Notes: generated by a model from the sequence alone, not told the origin. 64,000 nucleotides of DNA from Shewanella algae (GCF_009183365.2 NZ_CP068230.1:1889001-1953000); one strand, 5' to 3'. Shown: positions 26,285 to 35,237, numbered from the stretch's first letter. Numbers and translations are program-made.

Positions 26285-27853
26285 TCAGGCGCTGCAAAGC
26301 GCGCTGGTCTTGTAGTGACGGGCCTGCTCGCGACCGATTTTGCAGATGTCGGTTAATACGGCTTCGATATCCTCGAGACTGGTGTGAGGGTTGAGCAGGG
26401 TAAACTTGAGATATTGGCTGCCGGCCACCTTGGTCGCTGCAATCATGGCGCGGCCTTCACGGGCCAGACGGGCGCGGATATGGCGATTGCATTCATCCAG
26501 TTCGGCGCTGCCGAGTGCCGGGTCGTTGAAGCGAAACACCAGGGTGGTCAGCGACGGGCGCTGCGCCGTCTGCAACTCGGGGAAACGGCTAAAGCTTTCA
26601 TAAAGCTCGGCTGTGGTGGCAATCAGGGTGTCGAACATTTCGCCTATGGCATCCGGCCCGGCGGCTCTCAGGCTCAGCCATAGCTTGAGGGCATCAAACC
26701 TGCGGGTGGTTTGCAGGCTCTTATTGACCAGATCCGGCACTCCGGCCTGGGCCTGGGACTCAGGGTTGAGGTAATCGGCATGGTAGGTGAGGTAACCGAG
26801 CACGCCTTTGTCCTTGACCAACAGCGCCGAGCAGCACACGGGCTGGAAGAAGGACTTATGGAAATCCAGGCTGACAGAGTCGGCCAACTCTATGCCTTCG
26901 AGGCGTTGGCGCTGAGTGCGTGACAGCAACAAGGCGCCGCCGTAGGCCGCATCCACATGCAGATAACAGCCGAACTCGCGGCAAAGGGCAGCAATGGGCG
27001 CTATGGGATCTATGGCGCCAAAGTCAGTGGTCCCAGCGGTAGCGACCACGGCGATGGGGATCAGTCCTGCCGCTTTGAGCTGCCTGAGTTTGCCTGCCAG
27101 TGCCTTGGGATCCATGCGCCGATTGGCATCACAACCGACACTCACCACCGCCTCGTGTCCCAACCCTAAAAGTGCGGCCGCCTTTTGAATGCTAAAATGG
27201 CTGAATTCAGAGCAGAGAATACGGTAGCGGCGGGCATTGGCAGCCAGGCCGGCCAGAACATTGCCTCTGTGACCCGGCTCAAGGCTGCCGGCCAACTCTC
27301 TGGCAAGCAGCAGCGCCATCAGGTTGGACTGGGTGCCGCCGGTAGTGAAGACACCGTCGGCAAATCCTTGATATCCCACGCGCTCGCAGGCCCAGTCGAT
27401 AACCTTCTGTTCAATTAGAGTCCCGCCGGCGCTCTGATCCCAGGTTTCCACCGCGGTATTGATGGCAGAACTCAACTGCTCGGCCAACAAGGATGTGAGC
27501 ATTACAGGGCAGTTGAGGTGGGCCAGATAATCAGGGTGTTGGAAGTAGATGGCGTGGCTGAGATAGAGCTCGTCCAGTTCGGCCAGAACTTGCTTCATGT
27601 CCCCGAGGGGGCGGTCAAGATTGATATCGGAAAATGCGCTTTGCAGTTCTTCGGGGCGAATGCCACTGCTGGGACCATCCAGCCGTTCAAGGCGGTGTTT
27701 CAGGGTATCCATGCCCAGTTGCATCAAGCGGGAGTAGTGGTGTTCGGGTGCGATACCAAAGAGTTCAGTGTGGGGAGCGAACGGCAGGTGGCCGGCGGCA
27801 TCATAGCTCGGGTCATTGCTCGCCTGTTCAGGCTCCATGCTGGTGTGTGTCAC
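26285..27853 (-). CDS. avbA: PLP-dependent lysine/ornithine decarboxylase (DesA-like)
   Basis: Group II decarboxylase that would supply cadaverine (or putrescine) for the siderophore. About 522 residues, with the PLP-binding HVDAAYGGA block and Lys near 332 in SLDFHKSFFQPVCCSALL. An ATG at 27898 is in frame, but a near-perfect AAGGAGG stands seven bases before a GTG at 27853, so GTG is the likely start. First gene of the operon, behind a Fur-box-like site. Its presence separates this locus from the three-gene pub operon of S. oneidensis. Exact substrate preference cannot be read from sequence. Confidence 0.85.
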   Translation of the reverse strand: MTHTSMEPEQASNDPSYDAAGHLPFAPHTELFGIAPEHHYSRLMQLGMDTLKHRLERLDGPSSGIRPEELQSAFSDINLDRPLGDMKQVLAELDELYLSHAIYFQHPDYLAHLNCPVMLTSLLAEQLSSAINTAVETWDQSAGGTLIEQKVIDWACERVGYQGFADGVFTTGGTQSNLMALLLARELAGSLEPGHRGNVLAGLAANARRYRILCSEFSHFSIQKAAALLGLGHEAVVSVGCDANRRMDPKALAGKLRQLKAAGLIPIAVVATAGTTDFGAIDPIAPIAALCREFGCYLHVDAAYGGALLLSRTQRQRLEGIELADSVSLDFHKSFFQPVCCSALLVKDKGVLGYLTYHADYLNPESQAQAGVPDLVNKSLQTTRRFDALKLWLSLRAAGPDAIGEMFDTLIATTAELYESFSRFPELQTAQRPSLTTLVFRFNDPALGSAELDECNRHIRARLAREGRAMIAATKVAGSQYLKFTLLNPHTSLEDIEAVLTDICKIGREQARHYKTSALCSA

Positions 27854-27898
27854 TTTTGCCTCCTTTGCGACTGACATGAGGTCAGTCATCAATGACAA

Positions 27899-28348
27899 GT
27901 CACCCAGGGACAGGAACTACTTCGGCCTTTCCCTGGGCCGTTCCTTTTTTGCTGTCATCCGTTTCTCGACGACAGCGGCGACAAATTAGCATGTACTCAA
28001 ATACAAATGCAAATGATTCGCAATTGATTTATGTAAAGATGTAACTGGTCTGATTAGAAGCCTGTACCGATAACCACAAATTGGTCAGACAAAGACCGCA
28101 TTGGGGGCGGCTGATTTGAGAGTGGCTGATTTGAGAGCGATTTGCTCAAGAGTGATGGAATTCCCATTGGCTCCGTCGGCGGAGAGGTAAAGGACAGGAG
28201 TCGAATACGGTGGAGCAAGCTTGCTCAATGCCTCTGAACTGGGCCGACTAAATTCCCCAACATAGGCATGAATGGAGAATTAACTCACTGCCATATAAGC
28301 ACTAAACTGAGTATATTCATCACAAGAGGAATTTTTGAGGAGCAGGGG
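27899..28348. other. Intergenic region between siderophore operon and tetR gene
   Basis: Besides the Fur-box-like site it holds an A/T-rich segment (27985-28045) likely to contain the operon promoter, and an exact 14-bp direct repeat GGCTGATTTGAGAG at 28109-28122 and 28124-28137 (15-bp period). No convincing ORF. Confidence 0.5.
28008..28022. promoter_or_regulatory. Fur-box-like operator of the siderophore operon
   Basis: TGCAAATGATTCGCA matches 11 of 15 positions of the 7-1-7 Fur consensus TGATAATGATTATCA. It lies 155 bp upstream of the decarboxylase start in an A/T-rich stretch. Iron repression of the ten-gene operon is the expected outcome. Confidence 0.65.
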
Positions 28349-29095
28349 ATGAAAGCCACAGCCGGTCGTCCTAAAGGCCATTCAGGGGCCAGGGATGCTT
28401 TGATAGAAGCCGCGCGCAGTTGCTTTACCCTGAAGGGGTATGAGCGGGTTTCCACCCGAGAGCTGGCGCGCAAGGCGGGAGTGGATGCGGCGATGATCCG
28501 TTATTACTTCGGCTCCAAGGCAGGCCTGTTTGAGGCCATGGTTAGAGACACCATCGCTCCAGTGCTGGAAGCCTTCAAACACTACAATGCCGCGCAAAGT
28601 CATCAATCTACCTCTGAGGGCTCTGCAAACAGCCTTGAGCCCAGCAAGATGAGTCTTGATTCGAGCAAGAAAAGGCCCGAGTCAGGTTTTGGCGGGCCAT
28701 TTGAGCTGATGCAGGTCTATTACCGCGCTATGGCCGCCAACCCGGCCTTGCCCGGGCTTATCATCCAGGTATTGAATCACAGAGAAGGCAGTGAAGCCTT
28801 CGATGCCCTTGCCAGCGTATTCAGTGACATGCTCAGCCGCTCGAGGCTGTGGATCCGCCAGCTTGGGCAACATCAAGGCCTTAATCCCAACCTGGACCCT
28901 ACCTTGGCACGGCTGAGTTTTGTCAGCCTGATGGTGTTTCCGCTGATCGCCCCGGCCCATCTGATGCGGGACTTCGGCGTCGAATTGAATGAAACCTGGC
29001 TCAAACAGCTGGCAGAGCACAATGCCAAAGTCCTGCATCAAGGCTTATTGCGCCAGGATATTGCCGCCAACCCAGGCAGTGAGGAACCCCAATGA
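28349..29095 (+). CDS. TetR-family regulator, CecR-like
   Basis: A 248-residue repressor with an N-terminal HTH (ALIEAARSCFTLKGYERVST, then VDAAMIRYYFGSKAGLFEAM, about residues 12-60). It is translationally coupled (ATGA) to an HlyD/ABC efflux operon, the same arrangement as E. coli cecR-ybhGFSR, so it probably represses its own operon in response to a toxic ligand. Start 28349 follows AGGAGCAGGGG. A Ser-rich insert (about 88-112) between the DNA-binding and ligand domains is unusual. Confidence 0.82.
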   Translation: MKATAGRPKGHSGARDALIEAARSCFTLKGYERVSTRELARKAGVDAAMIRYYFGSKAGLFEAMVRDTIAPVLEAFKHYNAAQSHQSTSEGSANSLEPSKMSLDSSKKRPESGFGGPFELMQVYYRAMAANPALPGLIIQVLNHREGSEAFDALASVFSDMLSRSRLWIRQLGQHQGLNPNLDPTLARLSFVSLMVFPLIAPAHLMRDFGVELNETWLKQLAEHNAKVLHQGLLRQDIAANPGSEEPQ

Positions 29096-30036
29096 ACAAG
29101 ATATCCCTGATACTGACAGCGACACTATTGTTGTTGCAAGCTTGTGGCGACAACGGCGAAAGCCGCGCCATGGGCACACTGGAGCGGGATCGTATCCAGC
29201 TTTCAGCCCCCGTTGCCGAGCAGATAGCCGATATCCATGTGGCCGAGGGTGACAAGGTCGAGGCGGGGCAGTTGTTGCTGCAATTGGACAGCCGCAGCGC
29301 GGCAGCCAGAGTGGCACAGCGCCGCGCCGAACTGGCCGAGGCCGGCGCTAGGCTTGATGAGCTGCAACAAGGTGCCAGGGTAGAAGAGCGGCGGGCGGCC
29401 AGAGCCGCCATAGAGGCGGCAACGGCAGCCGCGACCGAAGCCAGACTCAGATATCAGCGCACCCGCGAGCTGTTTGCCGCCAAAGTGGTGGGGCAGGCGG
29501 AGCTGGATGCGGCCATCGCCGAGCGGGATCACACCAAGGCCTTGGTCGAGCAGGCCAATGAACAATGGCTGCAACTGGAAAACGGTACCCGCAGCGAACA
29601 ACTGGCCCAGGCCGAAGCCAGAGTGGCAGCCGCAGCGGCGGCGCTCAAGGCCGAGGAGAAAGCCTTGGACGACCTCAGTCTCAGGGCGCCGCTGGCATCA
29701 GAGGTGGACATATTGCCCTGGAAGAGGGGCGATCGAGTGGCTCAGGGCACTCAACTTGTCGCGCTTTTGGCACTGGATAAACCCTATGCCAGAGTCTATC
29801 TGCCGCAAACGGCCATCAGTAAGCTTTCCCGTGGCGACAAGTTGGAGGTCTGGGTCGATGGGGTGGAGCAGCCGCTCAAAGGCACCGTCAGAAATATCCG
29901 TTCCCAACCGGCATTTACCCCGTTTTATGCCCTTAATGAGCGCGATCGTGCCAGATTGATGTATCTGACAGATATCGATGTCGAGGGCGCCGAGTCTCTG
30001 CCCTCAGGGCTGGCGTTGGAGGTACGACTGCCATGA
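29092..30036 (+). CDS. HlyD-family membrane-fusion lipoprotein (YbhG-like)
   Basis: Periplasmic adaptor of an ABC efflux pump, 314 residues. It has a lipobox LLQAC (Cys18), a biotinyl-lipoyl half-motif (PVAEQIADIHVAEGDKVEAG), a long alanine/glutamate-rich coiled-coil hairpin (about 75-195) and the second lipoyl half. The start overlaps the tetR stop as ATGA with GAGGAA upstream. It should link the inner-membrane ABC pump to TolC. Confidence 0.88.
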   Translation: MNKISLILTATLLLLQACGDNGESRAMGTLERDRIQLSAPVAEQIADIHVAEGDKVEAGQLLLQLDSRSAAARVAQRRAELAEAGARLDELQQGARVEERRAARAAIEAATAAATEARLRYQRTRELFAAKVVGQAELDAAIAERDHTKALVEQANEQWLQLENGTRSEQLAQAEARVAAAAAALKAEEKALDDLSLRAPLASEVDILPWKRGDRVAQGTQLVALLALDKPYARVYLPQTAISKLSRGDKLEVWVDGVEQPLKGTVRNIRSQPAFTPFYALNERDRARLMYLTDIDVEGAESLPSGLALEVRLP

Positions 30037-31028
30037 CTCAGTCATCTGATGCCGGTGCTTCTTCGGCCATTCAAGCCACCTTGTCCATTGATTCTTCCCT
30101 GGCCATTGAAGCTCCCCTAGCCATTGAAGCTCATGGGCTGACCCGGCGCTTTGGTGAGTTGACCGCGGTGGATAATCTCAGTCTCGCCATTCCCCGTGGC
30201 AGTATTTACGGCTTTCTCGGCCCCAACGGTTGTGGCAAGTCCACTGCGATCCGGCTGCTTACCGGCCTGTTGTTACCGGATGCCGGTGAGGTGACCGTAT
30301 TGGGAGAGCCGCTTGCCGGTAACGAAGAGGCGCTCAAGCAACGTATAGGTTATATGACCCAGAAGTTCTCTCTCTACGATAATCTGTCTGTGCTGGAGAA
30401 CCTCAGATTTGTCGCCAGTATTTATGGCTTGTTCGGCCGCCGCGGCAAGGCGCGCATCGAAGAGCTACTGCATCTGTATAGCCTGGGGGGCAGGGAGTCT
30501 CAGTTGGCCGGCTCCATGAGTGGTGGTCAGAAGCAGCGTCTGGCACTGGCCTGCGCCACACTGCACTCCCCCGAGCTGTTGTTTCTCGATGAACCCACCT
30601 CGGCGGTCGATCCGGAAAACCGCCGCGAGTTTTGGGAGCGGCTGTTCGATCTCTGCGCCGCCGGGACCACTATTTTGGTGTCAACCCACTACATGGACGA
30701 GGCGGAGCGCTGCCATGCGTTGGCAATCCTGGAGCGCGGCGCCAAGCGGGCCGATGGCTCCCCGGCCGAATTGATGCAGCAGATGGGCGCCAGCGTGGTG
30801 GAAGTGAGCGGTGAGCAGCTAAGGGCACTCAAGCAGCAACTGGTGGCCTTGCCTGAGGTTGTTTCTGCCGCTCAGGTAGGCACTCGGCTCAGGGTGTTGG
30901 TGCGGCGTGATGCCACAGATCCCATCGCCTTTCTCAGCCCCTATTGTGATGGGCGCAAGCTCGCCATGGCGCGCCCCAGTCTCGAAGATGTGTTTGTATC
31001 CTGCACCGGAGGTCGACATGTGGGCTAG
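30033..31028 (+). CDS. ABC exporter ATPase (YbhF-like, single domain)
   Basis: A 331-residue ATPase with Walker A GPNGCGKS near 64, signature MSGGQKQR near 160, Walker B LLFLDEPTSAVDP and the H-loop STHYMDEA. E. coli YbhF carries two such domains in one chain; here there is one. The N-terminus has about 30 extra residues with a duplicated LAIEAP/LAIEAH segment before the domain proper. ATGA overlap with the HlyD gene. Confidence 0.88.
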   Translation: MTQSSDAGASSAIQATLSIDSSLAIEAPLAIEAHGLTRRFGELTAVDNLSLAIPRGSIYGFLGPNGCGKSTAIRLLTGLLLPDAGEVTVLGEPLAGNEEALKQRIGYMTQKFSLYDNLSVLENLRFVASIYGLFGRRGKARIEELLHLYSLGGRESQLAGSMSGGQKQRLALACATLHSPELLFLDEPTSAVDPENRREFWERLFDLCAAGTTILVSTHYMDEAERCHALAILERGAKRADGSPAELMQQMGASVVEVSGEQLRALKQQLVALPEVVSAAQVGTRLRVLVRRDATDPIAFLSPYCDGRKLAMARPSLEDVFVSCTGGRHVG

Positions 31029-32148
31029 GATATTGGCAATCATGCTCAAGGAGCTCAGGCAGCTGTCGCGGGATAGGATGACCTTTGGCATGATAGTGAT
31101 GATCCCCCTGGTGCAACTGCTGCTGTTCGGCTTCGCCATCAATACCGATGCCAGGCATCTGCCCGCCGGCTTGGTGGATATGTCCGCCAGCAGCTACAGC
31201 CGGGCCTTGGTGCAGGCGGTAAAGGCCACCCAGGTGGTGGACTTCAAGGCAAAATACGCCTCTATCGAACAGGCCGAGGCGGCCATCACCTCGGGAGAAG
31301 TGCGCGCCGTGCTCTATTTGCCGGCGGATCTCAATGCCCGTCTGGTGAATCATCCAGCCTTCGACCGTCGTCAAAGCGACAGCCAGCTTACCCGGCCCGT
31401 GGCCCAGTGGCTGGTGGATGGCTCGGATACGGTTATCGCCGCCGCGATTCGTAGCCTGAGAAGCATGCCGCTGGATGAAGTGGCCGGTTTCAGCAGCCAA
31501 AACCGGGTGTCAAGTTTTGAGGTGGTGCAGTATTTCAACCCGGAGCAGCGCACTGTGGTTAACATAGTGCCCGGCTTGCTGGCGGTGATTTTGACCATGA
31601 CAATGATCATGTTCACCTCTGCCGCCATTGTCAGGGAAAGAGAGCAAGGCAATATGGAGTTTCTGATCACCACCCCGGTCAAACCCATGGAGCTGATGGT
31701 GGGGAAAATCATCCCCTATGTGCTGGTGGGGCTTATTCAGGTGAGTATTATCCTCAGCGTGGGCCACTTCCTGTTCGGTGTGCCGGTGCGCGGCGGTCTG
31801 GACAGCTTGTTGCTGGCCTCTTTGCTGTTTATCTTTGCCAGCCTCAGCCTGGGCCTGGTGATCAGCACCATTGCCAAGACCCAATTGCAGGCGATGCAGC
31901 TGACGGTATTTATCCTGCTGCCCTCTATTTTGTTGTCAGGCTTTATGTTTCCTTACGAAGCTATGCCAATTGCGGCGCAGTGGATTGCCGAAGCGTTGCC
32001 GGCGACGCACTTTATGCGTATGGTGCGCGCCATAGTCCTGCGTGAGGCCGATATTCTGATGTTGGCTAAAGATGCCTTTTGGCTGGGGGCGTTCACCCTG
32101 GGAGGCGTGTTGCTCGCTTCATTGAGGTTCCGTAAGCGTTTGGGATGA
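31018..32148 (+). CDS. ABC-2 type permease (YbhS/YbhR-like)
   Basis: A 376-residue integral membrane protein with one N-terminal TM, a large periplasmic loop (about 50-180) and five C-terminal TM segments, the layout of YbhS/YhhJ-type ABC-2 permeases. The start at 31018 (after GGAGGTCGAC) overlaps the ATPase gene by 11 bp; the ATG at 30907 lies inside the ATPase gene and is not used. Only one permease is present, so it should act as a homodimer, unlike the YbhS/YbhR pair. Confidence 0.87.
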   Translation: MWARILAIMLKELRQLSRDRMTFGMIVMIPLVQLLLFGFAINTDARHLPAGLVDMSASSYSRALVQAVKATQVVDFKAKYASIEQAEAAITSGEVRAVLYLPADLNARLVNHPAFDRRQSDSQLTRPVAQWLVDGSDTVIAAAIRSLRSMPLDEVAGFSSQNRVSSFEVVQYFNPEQRTVVNIVPGLLAVILTMTMIMFTSAAIVREREQGNMEFLITTPVKPMELMVGKIIPYVLVGLIQVSIILSVGHFLFGVPVRGGLDSLLLASLLFIFASLSLGLVISTIAKTQLQAMQLTVFILLPSILLSGFMFPYEAMPIAAQWIAEALPATHFMRMVRAIVLREADILMLAKDAFWLGAFTLGGVLLASLRFRKRLG

Positions 32149-32158
32149 GCGCTGTGGT

Positions 32159-32941
32159 TCAGCGCTCTTCATCTCTGAGGGTCAACACTTCATAGCCGGT
32201 ATCTGTCACCAGTATGGTGTGCTCCCACTGGGCCGAGAGTTTTTTATCCCGGGTCACTACTGTCCAGCCATCTTTCTTGGTCTTTATTTTGGCGCCGCCC
32301 TGATTGATCATCGGCTCTATGGTAAAACACATACCGGCTCGCAGTTCCAAGCCGCTGGCGGCGCGGCCATAGTGCAGTACCTGGGGCTCTTCGTGCATCT
32401 CCCGCCCTATGCCATGACCACAGTATTCCCTGACCACACTGTAGCCCTGGGATTCGGCATACTGTTGAATCGCATGGCCAATATCCCCGAGGCGGGCACC
32501 GGGCCTGACCATCTTGATCCCTCGCCACATGGCTTCATAAGTGGCTTGTACCAGGCGTTTGGCCAAAGGCGATGCCTGTGGCATCAGGTACATTTTGCTG
32601 GAGTCGGCAATAAAGCCATCTTTTTCGAGGGTAATATCCAGATTGACGATATCGCTGGCCTTCAGCAACTGCTGCTCCGACGGAACCCCGTGACACACGA
32701 CTTCATTGACCGAACTGTTGAGCACATAGGCATAGCCGTATTGGCCCTTGCTGGCCGGGCGCGCCTTAAGCTCGTTGACGATAAAGTCTTCTACTCTGTC
32801 GTTGATGGCCATGGTCGAGATGCCGGGAACAACAAAGTCATCCAACATGGCAAATACCTTGGCAAGCAGGGCGCCTGAACGGCGCATCAGCTCGGCTTCA
32901 GCCGCGGTTTTTAAATGAATTTTTCTTTTTTGATCAAGCAT
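32159..32941 (-). CDS. map: Type I methionine aminopeptidase
   Basis: Removes the initiator Met from nascent proteins. The 260-residue enzyme has all five metal ligands: Asp in VNLDIT, Asp 11 residues later in ADSSKM, His in CGHGIGREMHEEP, Glu in FTIEPM and Glu in AQWEHT. The gene overlaps a ParD-like antitoxin gene by 8 bp at its start. In most gammaproteobacteria the main map lies beside rpsB, so this may be a second copy. Confidence 0.95.
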   Translation of the reverse strand: MLDQKRKIHLKTAAEAELMRRSGALLAKVFAMLDDFVVPGISTMAINDRVEDFIVNELKARPASKGQYGYAYVLNSSVNEVVCHGVPSEQQLLKASDIVNLDITLEKDGFIADSSKMYLMPQASPLAKRLVQATYEAMWRGIKMVRPGARLGDIGHAIQQYAESQGYSVVREYCGHGIGREMHEEPQVLHYGRAASGLELRAGMCFTIEPMINQGGAKIKTKKDGWTVVTRDKKLSAQWEHTILVTDTGYEVLTLRDEER

Positions 32942-33140
32942 TTTGCGCTCCAGGTACCTTGATAGCTTCCCGCTGATACAGCTCGGCCATCAGCTCATTG
33001 AAACTCCGGTCGGGGTTAAGCTCGGCCAGCATGCCCATCTTGATCCAAAACTCCGCCTGGGCGTTGATCGAGCGCGCCATCAGGCCGCTGGCCTTGCGCA
33101 GCTCCTCATGGAGTTCATCGGAGATCTTGATAATTCCCAT
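32934..33140 (-). CDS. ParD-like antitoxin-family protein
   Basis: A 68-residue protein beginning MGIIKISDELHEELRKAS, a ribbon-helix-helix-like N-terminus matching ParD-like antitoxins. No ParE-type toxin is nearby: the next gene, overlapping by 8 bp, encodes methionine aminopeptidase. No Shine-Dalgarno is visible and a TATATAAA element lies about 15 bp before the ATG, so the mRNA may be nearly leaderless. A perfect palindrome TTTATATATAAA upstream could be an autoregulatory operator. Confidence 0.75.
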   Translation of the reverse strand: MGIIKISDELHEELRKASGLMARSINAQAEFWIKMGMLAELNPDRSFNELMAELYQREAIKVPGAQNA

Positions 33141-33155
33141 ATGCTAAAAATACAC

Positions 33156-33167
33156 TTTATATATAAA
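33156..33167. promoter_or_regulatory. A/T palindrome upstream of the ParD-like gene
   Basis: TTTATATATAAA is a 12-bp perfect palindrome 16-27 bp upstream of the start codon, overlapping a likely -10 region. Plausible RHH operator, but low-complexity sequence makes chance possible. Confidence 0.4.
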
Positions 33168-33498
33168 ACATATGTGAATCGTATACTTTGTGGCGGTGAA
33201 AGAAAAGCATGTTGGTTGAAAGATTGCGGCGCCTTAAGAAAGTGTGGCGCCTTAAGGAAAGGGCTTAAGGCTGTTCTTTAGACAAGCATAAGCAGCCTTG
33301 GCTCTATTTTGCAGGGGCGAGCTGGTGGGTGGCTATGATGTTAAAAAACCTGCTTGGGGAAGCAGGCCTGAGATTGAGCTCAAGGGTGAAGCTGAAGCTA
33401 GAGAACCGTTTGCTGCTCGTCTTCCGTTGGGCTGAAAGCAAGAGATGGTTCTTAACTACCCTGATTTTTAACCGCTTTGGTTTATAACGGCTTTGATC
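33168..33498. other. Gene-free interval with a short tandem repeat
   Basis: No credible ORF. GGCGCCTTAAG occurs at 33228-33238 and again at 33246-33256 (18-bp period), followed by another CTTAAGG. The sulfurtransferase terminator is at 33343-33367. Confidence 0.5.
33343..33367 (-). terminator. Terminator of the sulfurtransferase gene
   Basis: On the minus strand CCTGCTT-CCCC-AAGCAGG is followed by six T residues. Confidence 0.75.
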
Positions 33499-34350
33499 TT
33501 AACTTGTTGCCAGCGGCAGATGGGCCTTGCTGCCCCAGTCGGCCCAGGAGCCATCGTAGAGTATCAGGGCATCGAGGCGTACCTGATAGGCCGCCAGGAT
33601 CAAAATACAGGCGGTGATCCCTGAGCCGCAACTGAATATCAAAGGCTTGCCGCTGCGTCTGGCGTCCATGGCACCCAGATGCAGAAAAGTCTGCTCCAGT
33701 GCCGGCTGAGGTTTCAGGCTGTCGCCATCCAGCACTTCGGCAAACGGCAGATTCACGGCGCCGGGAATATGGCCGTTGCGCACGCCTTCTCTGGGTTCGG
33801 GACTCTGGCCGAGAAAGCGTGAACTGGCCCTGGCATCCAGTATCATGGCCTGCTTGTCTGCCAGGGTATCCAATACCTGGGGGGCGTTACAGACCTTTTC
33901 CGCTTGATATTGCCCACAGGCGTTACCGCGCGGAAACTCGGTCGCCGGCTTGTCGGCGCAGGAGCGCTGCTCTTTGAGCCATTTGGGCAGACCGCCGTCG
34001 AGAACAAACACCTGCTCAAAGCCCATGACCTTGAAACACCACCAGCCCCGGGGCGATGAGTAGATACCCTGGTTGTCATAGATGACGACAGTGCTGTCCT
34101 GGTCGATGCCGAGCCGCTGCACCAGCTCGGTAAACTGGGCCTGACTCGGAAGGGCGTGTAATTCACTGGACTGCAGATCTGTGCACTCCCGCTCCAGATC
34201 CAGCCGCCGGGCACCGGCAATAAAGCAGGGCTCATCGTAGACTATCGGCTCGCGGCCTATCACCTTGTCCATGCTGGCATCCAAAATGACCAACTTGGGA
34301 TCAGAAAGATGAGCGGCCAACCACTCGCTGCTTACCAGTGCAGATTGCAT
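33499..34350 (-). CDS. sseA: 3-mercaptopyruvate/thiosulfate sulfurtransferase
   Basis: Two-domain rhodanese of 283 residues. The catalytic Cys240 lies in CGSGITACI, the loop type of 3-mercaptopyruvate sulfurtransferases (CGSGVTAC in SseA) and unlike thiosulfate rhodaneses. The N-terminal inactive domain contains LVILDASMD and the linking DARAS. It transfers sulfane sulfur to thiols or cyanide. Monocistronic with its own terminator. Confidence 0.9.
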   Translation of the reverse strand: MQSALVSSEWLAAHLSDPKLVILDASMDKVIGREPIVYDEPCFIAGARRLDLERECTDLQSSELHALPSQAQFTELVQRLGIDQDSTVVIYDNQGIYSSPRGWWCFKVMGFEQVFVLDGGLPKWLKEQRSCADKPATEFPRGNACGQYQAEKVCNAPQVLDTLADKQAMILDARASSRFLGQSPEPREGVRNGHIPGAVNLPFAEVLDGDSLKPQPALEQTFLHLGAMDARRSGKPLIFSCGSGITACILILAAYQVRLDALILYDGSWADWGSKAHLPLATS

Positions 34351-34471
34351 CTCGACTCCTTAAGCTCGGTAACGGCACCAAGCAATGAAACTTGGCCCAA
34401 ATTACTGGAGCGCTACGGATTTCTCAAGCTGTTATTGCCACAGAACCTCTATAGGCGATTATTCTCAATAG

Positions 34472-35161
34472 TTATTGGCATGCGGTTTGGATTGCAGCCT
34501 CGGCAGCACTTTGCAGGCTGGCATCAATAATGGCCTCAAACTGTGGCTGTTGTCCGGCGGGCAACAGCTCCCTTAGCATTTCCCGGCGCTTCTCTTCACC
34601 GAGCAGGCGTTCGGCCAGCCAGGCACACAGATACATGGCCGACAGGCAGCCACCGGCGGTAGCTATGTTGCCTCTTATCACCAAAGGTTCATCCAGTACT
34701 TCGGCACCTGTCTTTTGCAATGCCGTTTTGGCATCCGGATGCGTGGTGGCCGCGCGGCAATCCAGTAACCCCAATCTTTGCAGGATAAAGGAACCGGCGC
34801 AGATAGAGCCGAGCAGTTGCTTGTTGGGATCCAACTCAAAAGTATTGATAAAGTCCGGATCTTGCAGCGCCAGCGGGATCCCCTGTTTGCCGCTGATAAA
34901 CAGCACGGCATCAGCCTGGTTGGCTTCGCGAATATGGCCCTGCATCTCAATCTCAAGACCCAATGCCGATTTGTGACTTTTGCTGCTGCCGAGCAGCTTG
35001 ACCTGCCAATCATTCTGGATGCGGCCCACTATGTCCCACATCAAAAACAGATCGATATCGGTAAATTCATCGAAAGCCACTATGGCGATAGTGGGTTTCT
35101 TGTCCGCCGCGCTATAGCTGGCGCTCGGGGGTTGGGCGTTTGGTGAAGTATAAACAGACAT
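34472..35161 (-). CDS. DJ-1/PfpI-superfamily protein
   Basis: A 229-residue class I glutamine-amidotransferase-like protein with the nucleophile elbow GSICAGSF (Cys near 121) and an upstream Glu/Asp-containing strand (IAIVAFDEFTDIDLF). Start 35161 is preceded by AAGGAGGCTGT; the earlier ATG at 35278 lacks a site. Related proteins include isonitrile hydratase-like and transcription-regulator-associated domains; no HTH is attached here. The precise reaction is unknown. Confidence 0.82.
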   Translation of the reverse strand: MSVYTSPNAQPPSASYSAADKKPTIAIVAFDEFTDIDLFLMWDIVGRIQNDWQVKLLGSSKSHKSALGLEIEMQGHIREANQADAVLFISGKQGIPLALQDPDFINTFELDPNKQLLGSICAGSFILQRLGLLDCRAATTHPDAKTALQKTGAEVLDEPLVIRGNIATAGGCLSAMYLCAWLAERLLGEEKRREMLRELLPAGQQPQFEAIIDASLQSAAEAAIQTACQ

Positions 35162-35237
35162 ACAGCCTCCTTGTCTGGTATCAGTTTGACAATTGGGTTC
35201 TTCAGGAATGTTATTCAATGCCAATGCAAGCCGGGAT

